Assembly (NCBI GenBank): GCA_016183815.1
Contig: JACPDW010000036.1
Location: 1 to 64,000, forward strand
Reading direction: 5' to 3'
Length of the DNA: 64,000 bases
Source of the DNA: Flavobacteriia bacterium
Lineage (GTDB): Bacteria > Bacteroidota > Bacteroidia > Flavobacteriales_D > Crocinitomicaceae
Every line of letters begins with the position of its first letter. Position 1 is the stretch's first letter. Made by a program: the position numbers and the translations under genes. The notes beneath the pieces were generated by a model. It was not told the origin of the DNA. It did not search any database and saw only the letters and a program-made list of their open reading frames with translations. Positions 1-8,237 of the stretch are shown piece by piece.

Positions 1-1740
1 GCTATGCCTTATATGAAACAACTCAATTTTAATTGGTGTAGTGGATATAAGGTTGAAGGAAATGTATTTAACAATTCCACCTTTGGTGCTTTAGGATGTT
101 TGGTCTATAATTCACAACATGAGCCGAATCAAATTTATCGAAACCAATATGAGGGTTTGTATTTAGCAAATTACGCTGAAGGAATTAATTCTAATAATAT
201 TTCAAACTTGCCTTGGAGTCAAAATATTCCTAGAGGTTTAGAATGGTTGTGTAATCGTTATTCCAACTCCATTGCCATGGATCAATACGTTTATGTTGCT
301 CCTGAAGATGTTCAATATTCAGGGTATGGAGTTAAAAGACATCAAGGAAGTTATTCGCTATCGGCTGGAAATATATTTTCAACAGGTCTAACTAAACCTG
401 GTCCAAATCAAGTCCCTTTTTACCATTACCTCAATAATGACCATGAAAATCAAAGGTATTATTACGACAACCAAAGTAACAAAAAACCCTTATTAAACTG
501 CTGTACTATTGAGTTGTTGGAAAGTGAAACAGCAAATACCTGTCTTTCGAGTTTTTCTTTACATCCTCAGGATAAATTTCCAATTTTTTCCCAAATTAGA
601 AAAAACGAGCTACAAGAGGATTTAAACGCTTTGATTCCTCAATTGGTGGGTAAAAAAACAGAATTAGAGGTATTGTTGGAAGTACACGATGCCGCTGAAT
701 TGCATTTGTTAGTTGAAACTGTCAATCAAAGCAATAAATTAGCTGTAAAGAGTATTTTGCTTATTAATAGTCCATACCTTTCTGTAGAATTGATGAAAAA
801 ATTGGCTGACAAAAGTCCTGGGGTTTTTCCAAACGCTTGGCTCAAAGAAGTGCTTCAATCCAATATTGAATTGGTCAATGATAAAGAGTTGATAGAATAC
901 TTAAAAAACAAAGCCAATCCCTTTCCACAAGGCATACTCAATCAATTGTTAGAGGAAGCTAAAACTAGAATAACGGAAAAAGGGAAAAAACTACAAGACA
1001 TTGAAGTGTTGGTAAGAGAACAAAGTACCTTAATTGATCAATTAATGCAACACGAATTGAGTGATACCTCACAGGTCGATTGGCAAGCACATGAAGATTT
1101 TCTTACTTGGAAGGAAAGTCCTTACGAAAAAAGTTTACGTGCCGATTTGTATGCTGGAATGGGCAATAAAGCTCAATCTTCTGCATGGTTAGACGAGATA
1201 GAAAACGACTTACCCTCCATTACAGACAGCATTGTGTATCGTGATTTGTCGGAATATTTAACGTATAAAAGATATATGGAGGACATTACCAACGATCAGG
1301 GAGCTATTACCCAGTTGACAGACGAACAAGTAGGAGAACTGATTCAGATGAAAAACACAATGAAAGGCAAAGCAGGCGAACAAATAAGCAACGTTCTCTG
1401 TTTTTTCAAAGGCATTTGTAACTACAAAGAGCCGACGATAATTGAAATGAACAAAAACGGAAAACAAACAATGCAAGAAGACGAAGAAAACGCCAACAAC
1501 ATTAAAATACATCCCAACCCCAACAACGGAAGTTTTATACTCCAGAGTGAAACGGAACTTGATTTAAACAAAATACATTTGTTTACTTTAGAGGGCAAAG
1601 AAGTAGAGTGTAAGATTACAGAAATTGAGTTAAACACCTATTCTATTAAACTCAACAGCGAAGTAAAGGGAGTGTATCTGTTAAAAACACAAAGTATAGA
1701 CAATAGTAAACAATTTTTAAACAAAATATTCATTTATTAA
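1..1740 (+). CDS. T9SS type A sorting-domain protein, 5' end outside window
   Basis: The frame is open from the first base, so the start lies upstream and the first ATG (position 4) is probably internal. There is no signal peptide in the visible part, which also fits a missing N-terminus. The first ~170 visible residues are rich in Asn, Gly and Tyr, as in beta-helix surface proteins; this is a weak impression. Residues ~195-470 are Leu/Glu/Lys-rich and look helical. The last ~75 residues start with IHPNPNNGSF and end in KQFLNKIFIY, the layout of a type A T9SS C-terminal sorting domain. That domain would direct export across the outer membrane and surface attachment or release. The next gene starts 11 bp downstream and has the same kind of sorting domain, so the two may be co-transcribed. 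The function of the passenger part is not recognised. Confidence 0.85.
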   Translation, partial: AMPYMKQLNFNWCSGYKVEGNVFNNSTFGALGCLVYNSQHEPNQIYRNQYEGLYLANYAEGINSNNISNLPWSQNIPRGLEWLCNRYSNSIAMDQYVYVAPEDVQYSGYGVKRHQGSYSLSAGNIFSTGLTKPGPNQVPFYHYLNNDHENQRYYYDNQSNKKPLLNCCTIELLESETANTCLSSFSLHPQDKFPIFSQIRKNELQEDLNALIPQLVGKKTELEVLLEVHDAAELHLLVETVNQSNKLAVKSILLINSPYLSVELMKKLADKSPGVFPNAWLKEVLQSNIELVNDKELIEYLKNKANPFPQGILNQLLEEAKTRITEKGKKLQDIEVLVREQSTLIDQLMQHELSDTSQVDWQAHEDFLTWKESPYEKSLRADLYAGMGNKAQSSAWLDEIENDLPSITDSIVYRDLSEYLTYKRYMEDITNDQGAITQLTDEQVGELIQMKNTMKGKAGEQISNVLCFFKGICNYKEPTIIEMNKNGKQTMQEDEENANNIKIHPNPNNGSFILQSETELDLNKIHLFTLEGKEVECKITEIELNTYSIKLNSEVKGVYLLKTQSIDNSKQFLNKIFIY

Positions 1741-1751
1741 CTCCTAAAACC

Positions 1752-3446
1752 ATGAAAAAAATAATAATTATTTGTTTGTTTTTAGGATTAAAAGCAGTAC
1801 AAGCCCAAGATGCTTATCCAGATTTAATTAAAAATGTAGGAGTTGGAGTAGGAGGTTATGATGTGGGTAACGACAGAGATGGAAACATTTATGTTGCTGG
1901 AGCAGGAGTTGTATATTTAAGTGATGATGAATTTTTACCTCATCAGAATTATGATGGTTATATAGTTAAATATTCTTCACAAGGTGAGGTACTGTGGGCA
2001 AAAAGAATGGGGGGGGAGGGTAATAGCGATTTGGTTTATAGTATATCTGTGTATAACGATGCGGTGTATGTTATAGGAGGATTTAGAGACAGTATGAATT
2101 TCAATAATCCTCCTTCATGGGAAAGTTTTGTTTTGTATTCAGATGAAACGAATATTTATAACGTTTTTTTGGCAAAATACTCATTAGAGGGAGATTTTAT
2201 ATGGGCTAATAGATTTACTGTATATGGTTTTTATCATGTAACTTCTTCCTTAGAAGGAGTGTATGTAAGTTCTGGTTTTAAAGACAGCATCAACTTTAAT
2301 ACACCAACAGATTGGAGCTCCAATAGTTTATATGCCATTGGAGACACAAGCGACATTTTTATCGCTAAATATAGCCATGAAGGTGATTTTGAGTGGGCGA
2401 AAAGATACGGCGGTCTGAAGCGTGAAGATGTTCTAGCACTAGATGCAAGTGGGGGTAAATTATACGTATGTGGTTATTTTGATGATACACTTAATTTTAG
2501 CCCTTACTACGAACCCAGTTCTTTTGAAGTCTATGCAGAAGGTCAATATGATGCTTTTATGGTTCAGTTAGACATGGAAGGCAACCCTCTTTGGGTCAAA
2601 AGAATGGGAAGTACTAACGGTGCAATAGCACACGACATCGATGTATATAACAATAAAATTTATGTCACAGGTACTTCTTCAGCTCAGATGAATTTTGAAA
2701 CCCCTTACAACCCTAATGCAGCAGTTTTAACATACCCTATTGGAGGGGGCATTCATTCATTTTTAGCCCAGTTCAACCTCGATGGAGAAGTACAATGGGC
2801 TGCTACATTAGACGGTACTTATTCATGGTCTCGTGGTGTAGAAGTAGGAGAAAGAGGCGTATATTGTACCGGTGGTTTTGAAGAAAGTATATCTGTAAAC
2901 TTTAGTTTTTCTGATTACCAATTTATAGCCAGTGCTCAGGGTGATAGGGATGTTTTTTTATGTAAATTTAGCCATGAAGGCATTTTTCAATGGGGCAAAA
3001 GAGGAGGAGGAGTTTATAAAGAATTTGCTAATTCAGTGTCCTTATACGATAAAAGTGTTTATATTGTTGGAGAAAGTTGGTCAGGTGGTTTAATGAATTT
3101 TAACACCCCCTGGGCAACGGGTAGCAATGAGATATTCTGTACTGGTTCTTTTTTAGCAGAGTTTGTAGAAAGCGAAGCAGGTTTGGAAGAATCCAACTTT
3201 TCCCCCTTTGGAGGGGGGCAGGGGGGAGGAACAACTGTAATTCCCAACCCCAACAACGGTAGTTTTACTCTGCAAAACTCTGCAACAACCATCAAAGAAT
3301 TAACACTCTACGATGCACAAGGCAGAAAACTGTATGATTTAGAGAAAAACTCTACAAAAGTTGAATTAAATTTGCCAAAAGGCGTATATTTTTTAGAGAT
3401 TATTTCCGAAAATAGTAGGAAAATTGAAAAAATTGTGGTAAATTAG
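1752..3446 (+). CDS. T9SS-secreted SBBP-repeat (beta-propeller-like) protein
   Basis: The 564-residue protein starts with a signal peptide (Lys-Lys then a hydrophobic stretch ending AVQAQ). Residues ~30-465 hold repeated units with motifs such as DGNIYVAGA, YIVKYSSQGEVLWAKRMGG and VYVIGGF. These are typical of SBBP-type propeller repeats on Bacteroidota surface proteins. The last ~65 residues (IPNPNNGSFTLQ to EKIVVN) are a type A sorting domain, so export by T9SS is expected. The linker between propeller and sorting domain, about residues 482-492, is encoded by a G-rich palindromic repeat (3199-3230) and reads SPFGGGQGGG. A second, promoterless copy of the sorting domain lies ~240 bp downstream. 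Ligand and function are unknown. Confidence 0.88.
   Translation: MKKIIIICLFLGLKAVQAQDAYPDLIKNVGVGVGGYDVGNDRDGNIYVAGAGVVYLSDDEFLPHQNYDGYIVKYSSQGEVLWAKRMGGEGNSDLVYSISVYNDAVYVIGGFRDSMNFNNPPSWESFVLYSDETNIYNVFLAKYSLEGDFIWANRFTVYGFYHVTSSLEGVYVSSGFKDSINFNTPTDWSSNSLYAIGDTSDIFIAKYSHEGDFEWAKRYGGLKREDVLALDASGGKLYVCGYFDDTLNFSPYYEPSSFEVYAEGQYDAFMVQLDMEGNPLWVKRMGSTNGAIAHDIDVYNNKIYVTGTSSAQMNFETPYNPNAAVLTYPIGGGIHSFLAQFNLDGEVQWAATLDGTYSWSRGVEVGERGVYCTGGFEESISVNFSFSDYQFIASAQGDRDVFLCKFSHEGIFQWGKRGGGVYKEFANSVSLYDKSVYIVGESWSGGLMNFNTPWATGSNEIFCTGSFLAEFVESEAGLEESNFSPFGGGQGGGTTVIPNPNNGSFTLQNSATTIKELTLYDAQGRKLYDLEKNSTKVELNLPKGVYFLEIISENSRKIEKIVVN
3199..3230 (+). repeat. G-rich palindromic repeat, copy 1 (inside a coding sequence)
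   Basis: The core CCCCCTTTGGAGGGGG is a near-palindrome followed by a second G-run and AGGA. The same arrangement recurs at 3967-4000. Copy 1 is in frame in the secreted propeller protein, where it encodes SPFGGGQGGG just before the sorting domain. Confidence 0.8.
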
Positions 3447-3539
3447 CATCTCGTAATAATCTAAAACGACCTTGAGAAAATGAATTTAGAAAACAAAGAG
3501 AACGTAGTTAAAACGAAACCCTTGTTTGAGCAAAATTGT

Positions 3540-3560
3540 CTGAAAATTTCTAATTTTCAG
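3540..3560. repeat. Perfect 9-bp inverted repeat with 3-nt loop
   Basis: CTGAAAATT, then TCT, then AATTTTCAG. It is part of the palindrome-rich stretch upstream of the orphan sorting domain. It has no T-run after it, so it is not a canonical terminator. Confidence 0.7.
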
Positions 3561-3620
3561 CGAACAATTGTAGCGAGTTTGGGATTCGTTAACGAAGTGA
3601 GATGTAGTTTTCAAATGAAG

Positions 3621-3686
3621 TTTCTCACAGTCTTTCCCGAATTTTCGGGATTGCTTACTTTTTCATCAAGGAAAAAGTAATGAAAG
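3621..3686 (+). repeat. Composite palindromic repeat, copy A
   Basis: The unit starts TTTCTCACAGTC, contains the palindrome CCCGAATTTTCGGG, then TTACTTTTT and the facing arm AAAAAGTAATGAAA. Copy B at 4417-4485 has the same order of elements with a few substitutions and a slightly longer loop. The two copies flank the orphan sorting domain and the DUF559 gene. Confidence 0.8.
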
Positions 3687-3687
3687 A

Positions 3688-3894
3688 TTTCCCAATCCCA
3701 ACAACGGAAGTTTTACTTTTCAAACAAATTCACTAGAAATCCAAGATTTAACACTTTACGATGCTCAAGGCAGAAAACTGTATGATTTAGACAGAAACTC
3801 CACAAAAATTGAGTTGAATTTATCAAAAGGAGTGTATTTTTTAGAGATTATTTCAGAAAATAGTAGGAGTTTAGAGAAAGTTGTGGTAAATTAG
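3688..3894 (+). pseudogene. Orphan T9SS sorting-domain fragment (duplicated 3' end)
   Basis: The 68 codons from FPNPNNGSFTFQ to EKVVVN and a TAG stop closely match the last ~68 codons of the upstream propeller gene, including the stretch LTLYDAQGRKLYDL. No passenger domain, signal peptide or start codon is attached. The fragment follows directly on the palindromic repeat copy A, as if the 5' part of a paralogous gene had been lost or replaced. The mix of synonymous and replacement changes between the copies suggests it is not a very recent duplication. It is probably not translated on its own. Confidence 0.75.
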
Positions 3895-3966
3895 TGTTCA
3901 ATTTCCGACATAGAAGAGGATTAGATGTTCTTCAACCTTTTGAGGAATCAAAGAGGAGAATTGCTA

Positions 3967-4000
3967 CTTTCCCCCTTTGGAGGGGGATTAAGGGGGAGGA
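3967..4000 (+). repeat. G-rich palindromic repeat, copy 2 (upstream of DUF559 gene)
   Basis: It reads TTTCCCCCTTTGGAGGGGG, then ATT and AAGGGGGAGGA, matching copy 1 at 3199-3230. Its last 11 bases, AAGGGGGAGGA (3990-4000), occur in inverted orientation just after the DUF559 gene (4406-4416). Confidence 0.82.
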
Positions 4001-4026
4001 AATTTAACTATTAAATTAAACGAAAA

Positions 4027-4392
4027 ATGATTAACAACCATTACAACAAAAACCTCAAAAATTATGCAAATGAACTTCGAAATGAAAGTGTTTCAAAAGC
4101 AGAAAAATACATTTGGAAATCACTTCTATCTAGAAAACAACTCGGAGTAGGATTTAAAAGACAAAGACCGATTTTGAATTTTATTGTTGATTTTTTTTCA
4201 GCTGAGATAGGTTTAATAATTGAAATTGATGGAAGTTCACATATCAACAAAGGGGAATACGATTTTTATCGTGAAAAAAAATTAAAAGAAAATGGCTTTA
4301 AAATGCTTAGATTTGAAGAAGGTCAAGTATTAAATAATATAGGTGAAGTACGTTTAAAATTAATACATACAATAGAATGTTTGAAAGAATAA
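4027..4392 (+). CDS. DUF559 endonuclease-like protein (Vsr-related fold)
   Basis: The 121-residue protein has the DUF559 pattern: an N-terminal helix (RNESVSKAEKYIWKSLL), then FKRQRPILNFIVDFF, IGLIIEIDGSSH and, near the end, GFKMLRFEEGQVL. DUF559 belongs to the PD-(D/E)XK / very-short-patch-repair-like nuclease group. The Asp of FIVDFF and the Glu-Ile-Asp of IIEIDGSSH are the likely metal ligands. Its length is normal for the family and there is no signal peptide, so it is cytoplasmic. The gene stands alone and is flanked by AAGGGGGAGGA at 3990-4000 and its reverse complement at 4406-4416, which suggests a small mobile or repeat-associated cassette. Substrate and role are not known; mobility is inference. 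Confidence 0.88.
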   Translation: MINNHYNKNLKNYANELRNESVSKAEKYIWKSLLSRKQLGVGFKRQRPILNFIVDFFSAEIGLIIEIDGSSHINKGEYDFYREKKLKENGFKMLRFEEGQVLNNIGEVRLKLIHTIECLKE

Positions 4393-4405
4393 TAAATTTT
4401 ATTAG

Positions 4406-4416
4406 TCCTCCCCCTT
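4406..4416 (-). repeat. Inverted 11-bp partner of the G-rich repeat
   Basis: TCCTCCCCCTT is the exact reverse complement of AAGGGGGAGGA at 3990-4000. Together the two arms bracket the DUF559 gene with 405 bp between them. It lies directly beside composite repeat copy B. Confidence 0.75.
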
Positions 4417-4485
4417 TTTCTCACAGTCATTTCCGAATTTTCGGGATTGTATACTTTTTTTGTGTCAAGACAAAAAGTAATGAAA
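4417..4485 (+). repeat. Composite palindromic repeat, copy B
   Basis: It has the same order as copy A: TTTCTCACAGTC, CCGAATTTTCGG, TACTTTTT, a GTCAAGAC loop region and AAAAAGTAATGAAA. The arms TACTTTTT and AAAAAGTA can form a hairpin. Repeats of this type are, from general knowledge, frequent between genes in Bacteroidota. Confidence 0.8.
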
Positions 4486-4531
4486 TACAATATATTGCCT
4501 ACTTCAATTGATTTTATTAATTTTGTTTTAA

Positions 4532-4539
4532 TAGCTTTG
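4532..4539 (+). promoter_or_regulatory. Candidate -7 box TAGCTTTG
   Basis: The octamer fits the Bacteroidota -7 consensus TAnnTTTG and lies 41 nt before the TonB receptor start at 4581. No convincing -33 TTG was seen at the usual spacing. Confidence 0.45.
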
Positions 4540-4580
4540 TAAATTGTTTTTAAATCGAATTCGTGTAAATATTTAATTTT

Positions 4581-7025
4581 ATGTTTCGTACGATAATTTT
4601 TCTTTTTATACTCGTCTCAATATTTTCAACATACTATTCGCAAGTTTATCAAGTAGTTAGTGGTAAAGTATTTGATCAAGAAACTAAAACTCCAATTAGT
4701 GGAGCAAAGGTATTTATCTACAAAAAAGATAGTACAATAATTGGAAAAACATTAACACTTCCCGATGGTTCATTTCAAATTCAAAATATAAGTATTGGAA
4801 AACATCAATTAAAAGTTAGTTATTTAGGATATGAAAATAAATCGCTTGCCATTACAGTTAATTCAGGCAAACAGGTCATTCTTGAGATTCCGCTTTCAGA
4901 AACTTTACTCGAACAAGAAGAAGTTAAAGTAGTAGCTCGAAAAAAAGGAGAAACCATCAATGAGTTAGGCATGGTTTCTTCCAAACAATTTAGTGTAGAA
5001 GAAACCGAACGTTATGCTGGTTCAAGGTCAGATCCTGCACGAATGGCCTCTAACTTTGCTGGTGTTCAAGGTGCTGATGATTCAAGAAACGACATCATTA
5101 TCAGAGGAAATTCGCCTTTAGGAGTTGTATGGAGAATTGAAGGGATAGATATTCCAAACCCCAACCATTTTGCTGTTTCTGGCAGTACTGGTGGTCCAGT
5201 CTCGATTATCAATAATAAGTTACTTTCCAATTCTGATTTTTTTATGAGTGCTTTCCCTGCTGAATATGGGAATAGTATTTCAGGAATTTTTGATTTAAAA
5301 TTGCGAAATGGAAACAATCAACAATATGAATTTACAGGACAGCTTGGTTTTTTAGGCACTGAATGGATGGCTGAGGGTCCTTTGAAAAAAAATGGTAAAT
5401 CTTCTTTCCTTTGGATGGGTAGGTATTCAACTTTGAGTTTGTTTAACTCAATGGGTGTTAAAATTGGCACAGATGCAGTTCCTATATATGGTGATATGGC
5501 TTTTAAAACCAATCATGTATTTAAAAAAGGTGGTATTCTCTCCATTTTTGGAATTGGAGGTAAAAGTAAAATTGCAATAAAAATTTCTGATCAGACTGAA
5601 TATTCCAAAGAACTATATGGTGAAGGGGATAGAGACCAATATTTTGGTACTGCAATGGGTGTAATTGGCATGAACTATAAAAAAACATTGAAAGAAAAAA
5701 CATTTATAAGCAATACATTTTCCTATAGTTATGAGGAGCAAAACGCAGAACATGATTTTTTAGTTCGCCATTTAGATACAGTTCAAGAAGGTTCAAAAGA
5801 AAAATACCTAATTAAGATTGACTCTATTTATCCTTTGATGGCTTATACTTTTAAAATCTCTCGAGTTTCACATTTTTTTTCATTGACACATAAATTTTCA
5901 AAAAAACATTTGATAAAATGGGGATTAAATAACGAGTTTCAGCTTTATGCAATGAATGATTCCGTTTTAGATCCAAGCCATAGTTTTTTTGTAAAACGAT
6001 GGGATAATTCAGGTCATGCTTTTTTTTATCATCAATTTATTCAATGGAAATGGAGAATGACAGAAAAAATGGATTTTACTCTTGGACTTCATGCTCAATA
6101 TTATTCTTTGAGTAATCATTTGAGTCCCGCTGAACCAAGAATAGCTTGGAAATTTAAAGCTAATAAGGGCAATGTGATCTCAGCTGGTGTTGGTTTACAT
6201 AGCCAAACTCAACCGATATATACTTATTTGTATTTCAAAAAAGATGTATTGGGTGGAAAAATCTTACATAATAGAGAAATGGGATTTTCTAAAAGTATTC
6301 ATACTGTTATTGCACATGAGAAAAATTTCCTTAAAAATCTTCAGTTAAAAACAGAGATTTACTATCAATATTTATATCAAATTCCGGTTTCAGTTAAACC
6401 CTCCGCTTATTCGTTGATTAATCAAGGAAGCGGTTTTGCTCGATTTTTCCCTGATTCCCTAAAAAATACTGGAACGGGTTATAATGTAGGTATTGAAATA
6501 ACCTTGCAAAAGTATTTTGACAAATCGTTTTATTTTCTTCTTTCTTCTTCATTATATCAGTCTAAATACAAAGGAAGTGATGGTATAGAAAGAAATTCTG
6601 CCTATAACGGAAATTATACTGTAAATTTTCTTGTTGGGAAAGAATTTTCCATTAAGGAAAAACAAGTTTTTTCAATTGGTTTAAAATCCACCTTAGCTGG
6701 TGGAAGAAGATATGGATACGTTGACGAAGCTTCTTCTAAATATTTAAATGAACTAATTTTTAAAGACTCTTTGTTGTATGAAAGACAGTTTAGACCTTAT
6801 TATAGATTAGATTTAAAGATTAATTGGAGATTAAACACAAAAAAAATGACGCATGAGATAGGAATTGATTTGGTCAATATTCTTAACACTAAAAACTTAT
6901 TGGGTTTAACCTATTCACCTGATTTAGCAAATCCAAGTGCTGAACCAATTGCTGAAAAACAACAATTAGGTTTCCTTCCAATTTTTTATTACAAATTAGA
7001 TTTCTATTCCATCAAAAAAAATTAA
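4581..7025 (+). CDS. TonB-dependent receptor with carboxypeptidase-regulatory-like domain
   Basis: This 814-residue outer-membrane protein has a signal peptide (residues 1-21, ending FSTYYSQ). A CarboxypepD_reg-like domain follows (~25-105: VSGKVFDQETKTPISGAKV, LPDGSFQIQNI). The plug domain (~120-240) carries DDSRNDIIIRGNSP and WRIEGIDIPNPNHF, and a long beta-barrel rich in aromatic residues makes up the rest. It should import a substrate energised by TonB/ExbBD. No SusD-like partner is next to it, so it is probably not a glycan-utilisation SusC. A paralogue with nearly the same plug motifs lies at 14652-17033 on the other strand. The start is set by the signal peptide. The substrate cannot be inferred. 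Confidence 0.93.
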   Translation: MFRTIIFLFILVSIFSTYYSQVYQVVSGKVFDQETKTPISGAKVFIYKKDSTIIGKTLTLPDGSFQIQNISIGKHQLKVSYLGYENKSLAITVNSGKQVILEIPLSETLLEQEEVKVVARKKGETINELGMVSSKQFSVEETERYAGSRSDPARMASNFAGVQGADDSRNDIIIRGNSPLGVVWRIEGIDIPNPNHFAVSGSTGGPVSIINNKLLSNSDFFMSAFPAEYGNSISGIFDLKLRNGNNQQYEFTGQLGFLGTEWMAEGPLKKNGKSSFLWMGRYSTLSLFNSMGVKIGTDAVPIYGDMAFKTNHVFKKGGILSIFGIGGKSKIAIKISDQTEYSKELYGEGDRDQYFGTAMGVIGMNYKKTLKEKTFISNTFSYSYEEQNAEHDFLVRHLDTVQEGSKEKYLIKIDSIYPLMAYTFKISRVSHFFSLTHKFSKKHLIKWGLNNEFQLYAMNDSVLDPSHSFFVKRWDNSGHAFFYHQFIQWKWRMTEKMDFTLGLHAQYYSLSNHLSPAEPRIAWKFKANKGNVISAGVGLHSQTQPIYTYLYFKKDVLGGKILHNREMGFSKSIHTVIAHEKNFLKNLQLKTEIYYQYLYQIPVSVKPSAYSLINQGSGFARFFPDSLKNTGTGYNVGIEITLQKYFDKSFYFLLSSSLYQSKYKGSDGIERNSAYNGNYTVNFLVGKEFSIKEKQVFSIGLKSTLAGGRRYGYVDEASSKYLNELIFKDSLLYERQFRPYYRLDLKINWRLNTKKMTHEIGIDLVNILNTKNLLGLTYSPDLANPSAEPIAEKQQLGFLPIFYYKLDFYSIKKN

Positions 7026-7035
7026 TTTATTAGTT

Positions 7036-7064
7036 CACATTATCGATAAATAGGGGATAATGTG
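7036..7064. terminator. 9-bp perfect hairpin after the TonB receptor gene
   Basis: CACATTATC and GATAATGTG pair perfectly around an 11-nt loop, 10 bp after the receptor stop codon. An A-run rather than a T-run follows on the plus strand, so it is not a textbook intrinsic terminator. It may protect the 3' end or terminate weakly. Confidence 0.35.
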
Positions 7065-7161
7065 TAAAAAAATTCTCGAACTTTTAGGGTGATACAAGAA
7101 TAGAGTTTAAATCCTTATTTAAAAATATTCTAAATAATTTTTTTTAAAGTCAATAATTACT

Positions 7162-7169
7162 TAATTTTG
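7162..7169 (+). promoter_or_regulatory. Candidate -7 box TAATTTTG
   Basis: It matches TAnnTTTG and ends 17 nt before the ATG at 7187. That is the same spacing as the box before the next gene. Confidence 0.5.
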
Positions 7170-7186
7170 TCGCTTCAAAACAAGAA

Positions 7187-8197
7187 ATGATAAAGTCAGA
7201 TATTCTTATAATAGGAGCTGGACCTGTTGGTCTATTTACAGTATTTGAGGCGGGATTATTAAAATTAAAATGCCATATTATAGATTCTTTACCAATTGCA
7301 GGTGGTCAGTGTGCAGAAATTTATCCCAAAAAACCAATTTATGATATTCCTGGATTTCCAATGATTTTAGCAGGAGATTTAATAGATAATTTGATGAAAC
7401 AAGCCGCTCCTTTTAAACCAGGTTTTACTTTAGGTGAAGCAGCAGAACACATAGAAAAATTGGAAGATGGAACTTTTTTTGTTACTACTTCTGAAGGAAC
7501 CGTTCATCATGCACCGATAATAATTATTGCTGGTGGCTTGGGCGTTTTTGAACCTAGAAAACCTCCAATTGAAAACATTAAAAATTTTGAGCAAAAAGGT
7601 GTTGATTACATCATAAAAGACCCTGAAAAATTTAGAAATAAAAAATGTGTAATTTCAGGTGGTGGTGATTCGGCCTTGGATTGGAGTATTTTTTTAGTTG
7701 AAAAAAATATTGCAAATTCTGTTACATTAGTGCATAGAAGTGCTTCTTTTAGAGGTCATTTAGATTCAATTCAAAAAGTTTTTAATTTAGTCGAAAAAGG
7801 AAAAATAAATTTAATAACGGAAGCAGAAGTTTTTGATTTAAAGGGTGAATCATTTCTTGAACAAGTTAGAGTTAAACATCAAGATCAAACTATAACAGAC
7901 ATCGATTGTGATTATTTTATTCCACTATTTGGATTAAAACCAGAGCTTGGTCCAATTGCTCAATGGGGTTTACAAATTGACAAAAATGCAATCGTAGTAA
8001 ATCCTTTAGATTATTCAACCAATATTTCTGGTATTTATGCTGTTGGAGATGTCAATACCTATCCAGGAAAATTAAAACTTATTTTGTGTGGATTTCATGA
8101 AACCACTTTAGCTCTTCAATCTGCATTTGCTAAAATTTATCCAGATAAAAAGAATGTTTTAAAATATACAACTGTAAACGGTATTCAAGGATTTTAG
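7187..8197 (+). CDS. Ferredoxin--NADP(+) reductase, thioredoxin-reductase-like type
   Basis: This 336-residue flavoprotein has an FAD dinucleotide-binding motif at the N-terminus (IIGAGPVGLF). GGQCAEIYPKKPIYDIPGFP, characteristic of type 2 ferredoxin/flavodoxin-NADP reductases, follows. It has a second Rossmann motif for NADPH (ISGGGDSALDW, ~residues 158-168) and a C-terminal FAD motif (GIYAVGDVNTYPGK). There is no CXXC redox pair between the domains, which separates it from true thioredoxin reductase. It should move electrons between NADPH and ferredoxin in the cytoplasm. A TAATTTTG box lies just upstream. The physiological partner and direction are not visible from the sequence. Confidence 0.88.
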   Translation: MIKSDILIIGAGPVGLFTVFEAGLLKLKCHIIDSLPIAGGQCAEIYPKKPIYDIPGFPMILAGDLIDNLMKQAAPFKPGFTLGEAAEHIEKLEDGTFFVTTSEGTVHHAPIIIIAGGLGVFEPRKPPIENIKNFEQKGVDYIIKDPEKFRNKKCVISGGGDSALDWSIFLVEKNIANSVTLVHRSASFRGHLDSIQKVFNLVEKGKINLITEAEVFDLKGESFLEQVRVKHQDQTITDIDCDYFIPLFGLKPELGPIAQWGLQIDKNAIVVNPLDYSTNISGIYAVGDVNTYPGKLKLILCGFHETTLALQSAFAKIYPDKKNVLKYTTVNGIQGF

Positions 8198-8237
8198 AAT
8201 TTTGCAATTTTCATTGAATAAAAAGCGAAAAAATATG

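Larger units (their letters stand above)
3447..3687. other. Palindrome-rich non-coding stretch between two sorting-domain copies
   Basis: This 241-bp stretch separates the end of the propeller gene from an orphan sorting-domain copy. A 66-codon frame (3480-3680) crosses it but has no recognisable protein features. The stretch is dominated by inverted repeats: CTGAAAATT/AATTTTCAG with a 3-nt loop (3540-3560), TTCGTTAACGAA (3585-3596), CCCGAATTTTCGGG (3636-3649) and TTACTTTTT facing AAAAAGTAA (3656-3680). I read it as an inserted or expanded repeat element rather than a gene. Confidence 0.6.

Noticed and set aside
3480-3680. 66-codon open frame downstream of the propeller gene
   Set aside because: It runs through inverted repeats and ends within repeat copy A. 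It has no signal peptide, domain or convincing start context.
3447-4485. An insertion sequence in the repeat hotspot
   Set aside because: No transposase frame is present. The only gene is a 121-codon DUF559 protein, so it is at most an unusual small cassette.
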